A stretch of 7,277 nucleotides of DNA, from NCBI GenBank assembly GCA_009924765.1, contig RFQW01000079.1, forward strand, positions 1-7,277. The letters run 5' to 3'. The translations under genes and the position numbers were made by a program. Positions 1 through 5,433 of this stretch are shown piece after piece (position 1 is the first letter of the stretch; the number at the start of each line of letters is the position of its first letter). The notes under the pieces are model-generated. The model was not told the origin of the DNA and ran no database searches. It was given only the letters and a program-made list of their open reading frames with translations. Origin of the DNA: Planctomycetota bacterium. Its GTDB lineage: Bacteria; Planctomycetota; Phycisphaerae; Phycisphaerales; SM1A02.

Positions 1-2
1 CG

Positions 3-2516
3 AATGGCGCCGCGAAGACCGGCGTGAGCGTGCCTGCGCAGGGAACGCCCGCCTTCAAGAGCGGCGACGTGATCACCTTCACCGGCCGCGAGACCACCAT
101 CGAAGAGAAGCAGGATGTCATCACGGTGATCGGCGGCGCGCAGGTGGACGTGATGAGCCGCGATCCGCGAATCAAGACCGGCGAGATCCGGCTCAGTGCC
201 GAGCGTGCCGTCATCTTCCTGAAGCCCGGCTCGCTGACGAAGGTGCGCGAAGGCTCGGGCCAGCTCGACGCCGGCGTGGTGGAAGGCGTGTACCTGGAGG
301 GCGACGTGAACGCCACCGATGGCAGCTACGCCATGCGTGGCGCGCAGGTGTACTTCGATGTGGCCACCGGCCGCGCGGCGGCGCTGCAGGCGGTGCTGCG
401 AACCTACGTGCGCGGCGGCGTGCCCGTGATCAGCCGCGCCGCCGAGGTGCGTCAGGTGGCCAAGGATCAGTTCGAGGCACGCGACGCGCGCGTGTCGGTG
501 AGCGAGTTCTACACGCCACACCTGTCGGTGGGTGCCGATCGCATCACCGTCACCAAGGGTCCGTCGGCCGATGCGTCCACGGTGGTCGAGGCGCAGGACG
601 TCACCTTCCGCGCGGGCAGCGCGCCCATCTTCTACTGGCCCACGCTGCGAGGCGATGCCGGTGACGTGATCCTGCCGCAGGTGCTGCTGGGCTACAACAA
701 CTACACCGGCACGCAGATCGGCACGCGCTGGGATCTGTGGAAGCTGGCGGGCTGGCAGCCGCCCTTCGACATGAAGGCCGAGCTGCAGCAGGATGTGTAC
801 ACCAGCAACGGCTACGGCCTGGGCACGCGCTTCAGCGGCGTGCCTGGCGACCTGAACCTGTACGGCTTCTACGACCTGCAGCGCACCGAGCAGAGCTCCT
901 CGGGCATCGAGTACACGTCGGCGCTGAAGTGGCGCGGCATGATCGACGGCGGCACCACGGTGCCGCTCGACTCCGGCTCGCTCATGCAGGCGCAGATGGC
1001 GTGGGTGAGCGACGGCGCGTGGGTGAGCACCTTCAAGCAGAAGGACTTCGCCAACCACCGCGAGTACGAGACCAGCGCGTTCATCAAGCTCAGCACGGGC
1101 AACAGCGCCTTCGACGTGCTGGGCAAGTACGACCTGGACCAGTACGTGAGCAACAGCTGGATGCTGGGCACTCGCCCCTACAGCGTGTCCAAGTTCCCCG
1201 AAGCCAGCTACCGCCGCTACGGCGACTCGCTGTTCGGCGACAGCGTGAACTGGACCCAGGAGTACAACGCCAACGTCATGGCGATGCAGCTGGAGCGAGG
1301 CACGTCGCAGGATCTGGCTGCCAATCCGCTGGCCTTCGCCGCCAACTTCAACGCCAACACCAACATCCAGAACGCCTACACCGCGCAGGGCTACAACCAG
1401 AACAACTACGCGCGCAGCTTCACGCGTCACGAGCTGGTGGCGCCGCTCGACTGGCAGGGCCTGCGCGTGGCGCCCTTCGTGCAGGGCACCGCGATCGGCT
1501 ACTTCCTGAACGACTTCCAGAACTACGCCAACCAGAACGTGGGCGCGGGCGCCGACGGCGGCGCATTCCGCGGCATCGTGGGCGCGGGCACGCGCATGAG
1601 CACGGAGTTCAGCCAGAACTTCGACGGCGTGCAGAACGCGACGCTGGACGTGAACCGCCTGCGCTGGGTGGTGCAGCCCAGCAGCACGCTGTGGGCCGGC
1701 TACGACACCACCACCAACGGCGAGTATCCGGTGTTCGATCAGGACGTGGAAGGCGCCAGCGCCGCGCGCGTGGCGCAGCTCGGCGTGACGCAGCGCTGGC
1801 AGACCTATCGCGGTGGCCCGGGCGACTGGCGCAGCGTGGACTGGATCATGCTCGATGTGGGCGCGGTGGTGAACAACAGCGGCGCCAACTTCCAGCGCTC
1901 CGGCACCAACACCGCCACGGGTGGCCTGAACAGCCTGGCCTACTACCAGAGCCCCACGCCGCAGTTCTTCAGCTACCGCCCCGAACTGTCGCAGTGGGGC
2001 AACCATGGCTATGCGCGCGCCACGTGGGCCATGTCGAGTTCGCTCACCGCCTACGGCAGCACCACCCTGCTGTTCGAGGATCGCAACACCGACGCCAACG
2101 CGGGCCAGAGCAACTTCGCCCGCGGCTCGGTGGGCATGTCCATGCAGCACACGCCGGACGTGAGCACGTTCTGCGAGTACCGCATGATCAACAACTTCTA
2201 CAACAGCAGCCTGTATCCCAACGACGAGCTGCTGCAGCCCGGCGTGGCGTACCAGATCGGCAAGCTGTACACGCTCAGCGCGGGTCCGCAGATCGATCTC
2301 GGTCAGGGTGACCTGCGCGCACTCAGCGCCACGCTGAACCGCACCTTCCCCGACTTCAACCTCGGTGCGGCGATCGGCTACAGCTCCATCACGAACGAGT
2401 ACACCTTCGGCATGCAGCTCTCCATTCCGGCGGCGGGCGGCAAGGGCCTGAACACCGGTGCGCTGAACAGCGACGGCGCAGCCAACCCGTGGACGGGCCA
2501 GAACGGTTCGTTCTGA
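3..2516 (+). CDS. lptD: LptD/OstA-family outer-membrane LPS-assembly protein (5' partial)
   Basis: LptD-family proteins form the outer-membrane barrel that inserts lipopolysaccharide into the outer leaflet, receiving it through a periplasmic OstA/LptA-like domain. Numbering from the GTG at 24, residues about 15-180 look OstA-like, with repeated short strands and motifs such as VYLEGDVNATDG and YAMRGAQVYFD. About residue 200 the sequence FYWPTLRGD resembles the LptD transition (family: YxPY) into the barrel. The rest is alternating polar/aromatic strands typical of a large barrel, ending near residues 790-802 with EYTFGMQLSIP. A Gly/Asn/Ala-rich tail of about 30 residues follows and ends in Phe. 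The frame is open to the left edge and no signal peptide is visible after the GTG, so the true start probably lies outside the window. Only one cysteine is seen (near 2171), so the inter-domain disulfides of E. coli LptD cannot form. It converges on ruvB. The family call is good; a specialised OstA-like barrel rather than true LptD is possible. Confidence 0.8.
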   Translation, partial: NGAAKTGVSVPAQGTPAFKSGDVITFTGRETTIEEKQDVITVIGGAQVDVMSRDPRIKTGEIRLSAERAVIFLKPGSLTKVREGSGQLDAGVVEGVYLEGDVNATDGSYAMRGAQVYFDVATGRAAALQAVLRTYVRGGVPVISRAAEVRQVAKDQFEARDARVSVSEFYTPHLSVGADRITVTKGPSADASTVVEAQDVTFRAGSAPIFYWPTLRGDAGDVILPQVLLGYNNYTGTQIGTRWDLWKLAGWQPPFDMKAELQQDVYTSNGYGLGTRFSGVPGDLNLYGFYDLQRTEQSSSGIEYTSALKWRGMIDGGTTVPLDSGSLMQAQMAWVSDGAWVSTFKQKDFANHREYETSAFIKLSTGNSAFDVLGKYDLDQYVSNSWMLGTRPYSVSKFPEASYRRYGDSLFGDSVNWTQEYNANVMAMQLERGTSQDLAANPLAFAANFNANTNIQNAYTAQGYNQNNYARSFTRHELVAPLDWQGLRVAPFVQGTAIGYFLNDFQNYANQNVGAGADGGAFRGIVGAGTRMSTEFSQNFDGVQNATLDVNRLRWVVQPSSTLWAGYDTTTNGEYPVFDQDVEGASAARVAQLGVTQRWQTYRGGPGDWRSVDWIMLDVGAVVNNSGANFQRSGTNTATGGLNSLAYYQSPTPQFFSYRPELSQWGNHGYARATWAMSSSLTAYGSTTLLFEDRNTDANAGQSNFARGSVGMSMQHTPDVSTFCEYRMINNFYNSSLYPNDELLQPGVAYQIGKLYTLSAGPQIDLGQGDLRALSATLNRTFPDFNLGAAIGYSSITNEYTFGMQLSIPAAGGKGLNTGALNSDGAANPWTGQNGSF

Positions 2517-2538
2517 TCGCCGCGCGCGGCCGCTTCGC

Positions 2539-3562
2539 TCACGATTCGAACAGTTCGGTGCCTTCGAGCCGCTCGCCGATCATCGCGGCGCCGGCGGCGG
2601 TGAGTCGCCGGCCCTGCCGCGTGCGCGCCAGCAGTTCGCTGCGCAGCAGGAAGGGTTCCACCAGGTCTTCCAGCGTGTCGGCGTCCTCGCCGATGGTGGC
2701 GGCAAGCGTCTCCAGCCCGACGGGCCCACCCTTGTAGGTTCGCGCCAGCGTGCGAAGGTACTTGCGATCGAGTTCATCCAGACCACTCGCATCCACGCCT
2801 TCCAGCTCCAGGCCCGCACGCACGGCTTCCGCGTCCACGCGCCCCTTGCCCTTCACCTGCGCCCAGTCGCGCACGCGCCGAAGCAGTCGAAGCGCCACGC
2901 GCGGCGTGCCACGGCTGCGCGCGGCCAGCGTGTGCACCGAGGCGGCATCCGTCTTCACGCCAAGCAGGTCGGCCGCGCGCACCAGGATGCGCTCCAGTTC
3001 CTCCTGCCCGTAGAAGTCGAGGTGATGCGACAGGCCGAAGCGGCTGCGCAGCGCCTGCGTGAGCAGGCCGGCGCGCGTGGTGGCGCCGATCAGCGTGAAG
3101 GGCTTCAGCGGCAGCGTGACCATGCGCGCGTGCATGCCCTGATCCACGGTGAAGTCCACGCGGTACTCCTCCATGGCGGGATAGATGTACTCCTCCACCG
3201 CGGCGGGCAGGCGATGGATCTCGTCGATGAACAGCACATCGCCGGCGCCGAGCCGCGTGAGCGTGCCCACCAGATCGCCGGCCTTCGTGAGCGCCGGCCC
3301 GCTGGTCACCACCGCGCGCGTGCCCATCTCGGCGGCGATCACGTGCGCCAGCGTGGTCTTGCCAAGGCCCGGCGGCCCGTGCAGCAGCACATGGTCCATC
3401 GGCTCGCCGCGACCCTTCGCCGCCTGCACCGCGATGCGCACGCGCTCCACCAGATCGGTCTGCCCAACGTATTCCTGCAGCTTGTGGACGCAGCGCGGGG
3501 CCCATCGCCTCCTCGGCGTCGTCCACCGCTGCCTCCGCCGAGACCAGTCGCTCGCGCGCCAT
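2539..3562 (-). CDS. ruvB: Holliday junction branch-migration helicase RuvB, frameshifted near codon 27
   Basis: RuvB is the AAA+ motor that, with RuvA, drives branch migration of Holliday junctions during recombinational repair. Numbering a repaired 341-residue protein, visible motifs are LRP at 24-26, KLQEYVGQ at 28-35, Walker A GPPGLGKT at 63-70, Walker B LFIDEIH, sensor 1 GATTRAG, an arginine finger in LRSRFG, and sensor 2 RGTPRVALRLLRRVRDWA. The C-terminal winged-helix domain follows with GLDELDRKYL and GGPVGLETLA. This length matches the family's usual 330-350. The ATG at 3562 begins MARERLVSAEAA, a normal RuvB N-terminus, but stays in frame only to LRP (3485). KLQEYVGQ resumes from 3483 in another frame, so there is one extra base or two missing ones. 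Without repair, translation could begin only at a GTG at 3450, which loses the N-terminal motif. The gene starts 2 nt after the lemA stop, suggesting translational coupling. No ruvA or ruvC lies in the window. Family identity is certain; the state of the reading frame is not. Confidence 0.93.
3484..3484 (-). other. Apparent frameshift site in ruvB
   Basis: On the minus strand, CGT CCA (Arg-Pro of the conserved LRP, ending at 3485) is followed by a single C and then AAG CTG CAG GAA TAC, which encodes the conserved KLQEYVGQ. The family normally has seven residues between the Pro and the Gly-Gln, and here only six can be read. Loss of two bases therefore fits slightly better than gain of one. 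No long homopolymer or recognisable slippery heptamer lies here, so a sequencing or assembly error or a real mutation is likelier than programmed frameshifting. Confidence 0.8.
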
Positions 3563-3564
3563 GA

Positions 3565-4143
3565 TCAGAACTTCACCTGCGGCGCCGAACGCACGGCCTC
3601 GTCGTCTTCCTTCAGGAAGGACATCGCGCGGAAGCCGAAGATGCCCGCCACGATGTTGTTCGGGAACACCGAGAGCCGTTCGTTGAAACCCGCGGCCGCC
3701 GCGTTGAAACCGGTGCGGCGCGAAGCGATGCGGTTCTCGGTGTCGCTCAGGTCGCCCTGCAGGCGCATGAAGCCGCCATCGGCCTTCAGCGTGGGATACG
3801 CCTCGGCCACGGCCATCAGGCGACCCAGTCCGCGCGTCAGCGCGCCCTCCGCCTCGATGCGCTCGTTGATGCCCTTGGCGCTCATCGCCGCCGCGCGCGC
3901 CTGCATCACGGCTTCCAGCGTCTGACGCTCGTGCGTGGCGTAGCCCTTCACGGTCTCCACCAGGTTCGGGATCAGGTCGTGACGACGGCGCAGTTCCACG
4001 TCGATGTTGGAGAACGAACCCTCGGCCGCGATGCGTGCGCGCTGCAGGCCGTTGTAGATGCCGATGACGGCCAGTGCCACCACCACGATCACCGCTGCAA
4101 TGATCACGACCACCACCACCGAGCCCATCAGCAATCCGTTCAT
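3565..4143 (-). CDS. lemA: LemA family membrane-anchored protein
   Basis: The product is 192 residues, normal for LemA proteins. These are widespread, have one N-terminal membrane helix and an otherwise helical domain, and have no settled biochemical role. Residues about 7-30 are a continuous Val/Ile/Ala hydrophobic segment that should anchor the protein in the inner membrane. The family signature follows: IYNGLQRAR, then SNIDVELRRRHDLIPNLVET and VKGYATHE. Further on come AYPTLKAD, LSDTENRIA, the FPNNIVAGIFGF motif and the typical ending APQVKF. I chose the ATG at 4143 because it gives the usual LemA start just before the membrane helix and has a consensus Shine-Dalgarno 5 nt upstream. The frame stays open to about 4374, but that extension is Arg/Ala-rich, unlike LemA, and overlaps the EVE gene. 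The gene lies 53 nt after the EVE gene and 2 nt before ruvB. In other bacteria LemA often neighbours TPM-domain or peptidase genes, which are absent here. Confidence 0.94.
   Translation of the reverse strand: MNGLLMGSVVVVVIIAAVIVVVALAVIGIYNGLQRARIAAEGSFSNIDVELRRRHDLIPNLVETVKGYATHERQTLEAVMQARAAAMSAKGINERIEAEGALTRGLGRLMAVAEAYPTLKADGGFMRLQGDLSDTENRIASRRTGFNAAAAGFNERLSVFPNNIVAGIFGFRAMSFLKEDDEAVRSAPQVKF
3573..3578 (-). promoter_or_regulatory. Possible ruvB ribosome-binding site inside the lemA 3' end
   Basis: AGGTGA on the minus strand lies 10 nt before the ruvB ATG at 3562, within the last codons of lemA. The spacing is slightly long. With a stop-to-start gap of only 2 nt (TGA TC ATG), reinitiation by ribosomes finishing lemA may matter as much as this site. 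Confidence 0.35.
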
Positions 4144-4148
4144 GCGCG

Positions 4149-4155
4149 CCTCCTT
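4149..4155 (-). promoter_or_regulatory. Strong Shine-Dalgarno for lemA
   Basis: AAGGAGG on the minus strand lies 5 nt before the ATG at 4143. It is the best ribosome-binding site in the window and fixes the lemA start against the longer open frame. It suggests lemA is translated independently of, and perhaps more strongly than, its upstream neighbours. Confidence 0.8.
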
Positions 4156-4159
4156 GATC

Positions 4160-4178
4160 GGCCAGCCCCGTGCCGGCC
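4160..4178 (-). promoter_or_regulatory. Hairpin in the EVE-lemA gap
   Basis: The minus strand reads GGCCGGC, a 5-nt loop ACGGG, then GCTGGCC. As RNA this is a 7-bp stem with one G-U pair. It ends 4 nt before the lemA Shine-Dalgarno. There is no U-run after it, so it is a poor intrinsic terminator. It could affect mRNA processing or lemA initiation, or be chance in GC-rich DNA. Confidence 0.3.
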
Positions 4179-4196
4179 ACGACGAAAGCGTACCGC

Positions 4197-4661
4197 TCAG
4201 GCCTTGGCCATGCGCTCGATGCAGGCGAATTCCGCGGCCGCCACCGGCAGCACGCTCAGGCGATTGCCGCGCGCAAGCAGCTGCATGCCGGCCAGCTTCG
4301 GCTCGGCGCGAAGGCTGGCAAGCGTCACGCATGCAGGAAAGCGCCGCTCGAATCGCAGCGTGCGCGCCCACCACACCGGCGCGTCCTTGGTGGCGCGCGG
4401 CTCGAAGGCGTCGTCGCCCTTTCGGAACTGCGTGGCATCGGGCATCGCCTCGCCCACCACCGTGGCGACGCCCACCACGCCGGTCGGCTCAGCATTCGAG
4501 TGGTAGATCAGCACACGGTCGCCGGGCTGCATGCCGTCGCGCAGCGACAGCTTGGCCTGGTGGTTGCGCACGCGATCCCACGCGGTCGATCCATCGCGCT
4601 TCAGGTCATCGATCGAATAGACCTCGGGCTCCGTCTTCACCAACCAGTGCTTCATGGTCAT
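4197..4661 (-). CDS. EVE domain-containing protein (PUA-like fold)
   Basis: This 154-residue protein is essentially a single EVE domain, the normal size for bacterial stand-alone members. EVE belongs to the PUA-like superfamily, related to the YTH and ASCH folds. It is thought to bind modified bases in DNA or RNA; the cellular role of the stand-alone bacterial form is not established. Visible family motifs are HWLVKTEPEVYSIDDL at the N-terminus, TAWDRVRNHQAK, LRDGMQPGDRVLIYHSN, then EPTGVVGVATVVGEA, and near the end LLARGNRLSVLPV. The start may be the ATG at 4661 or the ATG at 4655; the second gives MKHWLVK, closest to family N-termini. Both have only a weak upstream GGA. The first ATG lies 3 nt after the stop of the LON-domain gene, so translational coupling is likely. 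It is followed by the 53-nt gap to lemA. Confidence 0.92.
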   Translation of the reverse strand: MTMKHWLVKTEPEVYSIDDLKRDGSTAWDRVRNHQAKLSLRDGMQPGDRVLIYHSNAEPTGVVGVATVVGEAMPDATQFRKGDDAFEPRATKDAPVWWARTLRFERRFPACVTLASLRAEPKLAGMQLLARGNRLSVLPVAAAEFACIERMAKA

Positions 4662-4664
4662 GGG

Positions 4665-5387
4665 TCAGTTCCAGCTGAGGCCCTTGGGCCATTCCTTGGC
4701 GCTCTGCGCATCCGCACCTGCCACCACCGACTCGAGTCCACTGATCACCTTCGCCACCATGCGCGCGCGCTCCCATGGATCGGCGCACGCCAGCAGTTCG
4801 TAGCGCGCGTCCTCGTCCTGGATCAGCGCCGCACCAACCAGCTCCACCACGGCCGCGGTCGGCACATCCTCCCGCTCGGCCCACGCGCTGGCGGCCTTCA
4901 CGCTGGAGAGTCGTTGCACGAGCGGTCGCTGCAGCATCTGCTTCAGCACGCGACGCGCTTCCGGCATGCGCGGCGGGCCGCCCTGCAGCGGTTCCATGGG
5001 CCGCAGCCGTGCCTGACGGTACAGGCGCTTGCCATCCATTTCCTCGATGGAAACGATCTCCGCGCGACACACCCCGTGCAGCAGGATGGTGTGCCGGCCA
5101 TCCGGAAGCCGCTGGTGCTGCACGATCTGCCCCACGCACACCGCGGGTCGAAGCATGGGCACGCCGCGGCTCACCTCGGGCAGGTCGGTGTCGATGGTGG
5201 CCATCGCGATCGGTCGCGCGGTGAGCAGCGAACCGCCCTTCATCTCGGACAGGCACGCATCCACCATCTGCCGGTAGCGCGGCTCGAACACATGCAACCC
5301 CTGCACCGCATGGGGCAGCAGCACGGTGTTGCCCAGCGGGAACAGCGGCACCGGTCTCGTGAAGTCCACGGTGATCGTCTTGGCCAT
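4665..5387 (-). CDS. LON substrate-binding (peptidase S16 N-terminal) domain protein
   Basis: This 240-residue protein matches the N-terminal substrate-recognition domain of Lon protease but has no AAA+ or protease domain, so it should not degrade proteins itself. Early residues VPLFPLGNTVLLPHAVQGLHVFEPRY are the classic LON start: a PLFPL strand, a P-G/H turn, then the FEPRYR helix. VCVGQIVQHQRLPDGRHTILLHGVCRAEI is the next typical beta section. The C-terminal half is mostly helical, as in other stand-alone LON proteins. The ATG at 5387 is secure as the outermost start: an in-frame TAG lies five codons upstream at 5400-5402 and no other start codon intervenes. No good Shine-Dalgarno is visible. 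The gene follows the upstream gene by 46 nt and precedes the EVE gene by 3 nt. Such proteins are common in bacteria but functionally uncharacterised; a role as adaptor or ligand-binding protein is inference. Confidence 0.92.
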   Translation of the reverse strand: MAKTITVDFTRPVPLFPLGNTVLLPHAVQGLHVFEPRYRQMVDACLSEMKGGSLLTARPIAMATIDTDLPEVSRGVPMLRPAVCVGQIVQHQRLPDGRHTILLHGVCRAEIVSIEEMDGKRLYRQARLRPMEPLQGGPPRMPEARRVLKQMLQRPLVQRLSSVKAASAWAEREDVPTAAVVELVGAALIQDEDARYELLACADPWERARMVAKVISGLESVVAGADAQSAKEWPKGLSWN

Positions 5388-5433
5388 CGCAGGCGCATGC
5401 TAGGCACGCGCGCGCCACGCGACGAGCCCGGCT

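Noticed and set aside
737..2311. Long open frame (524 codons) inside the LptD-like gene in another plus frame
   Set aside because: The translation is Arg/His/Gln/Ala-rich without domain motifs, as expected from an off-frame reading of GC-rich coding DNA. The LptD frame has clear beta-barrel character.
2517..2538. GC palindrome (GCCGCGCGCGGC, 2519-2530) between the converging lptD and ruvB stops as a bidirectional terminator
   Set aside because: The palindrome is continuous, so a hairpin would lose central pairs to the loop, and no T-run follows on either strand. Such alternating GC sequence is expected by chance here.
3478..3490. Programmed ribosomal frameshift in ruvB
   Set aside because: No slippery heptamer, stop codon at the shift or obvious stimulatory structure is seen, and RuvB is not known to use frameshifting.
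2774..4180. Long minus-strand open frame across lemA and ruvB
   Set aside because: Only a short part (MARERLVSAEAA to LRP, 3562-3485) is meaningful, being the RuvB N-terminus before the frameshift. The rest is Gly/Arg/Ala-rich off-frame reading.
4144..4374. Possible N-terminal extension of LemA from a GTG or ATG farther upstream
   Set aside because: It would overlap the EVE gene, is Arg/Ala-rich with no family similarity, and the ATG at 4143 has a consensus Shine-Dalgarno and gives the normal LemA start.
5388..5433. Promoter or terminator in the 46-nt gap before the LON-domain gene
   Set aside because: It holds GC-rich repeats of CG and a short GCATGC palindrome only. I see no -35/-10 pair, no T-run and no convincing Shine-Dalgarno.
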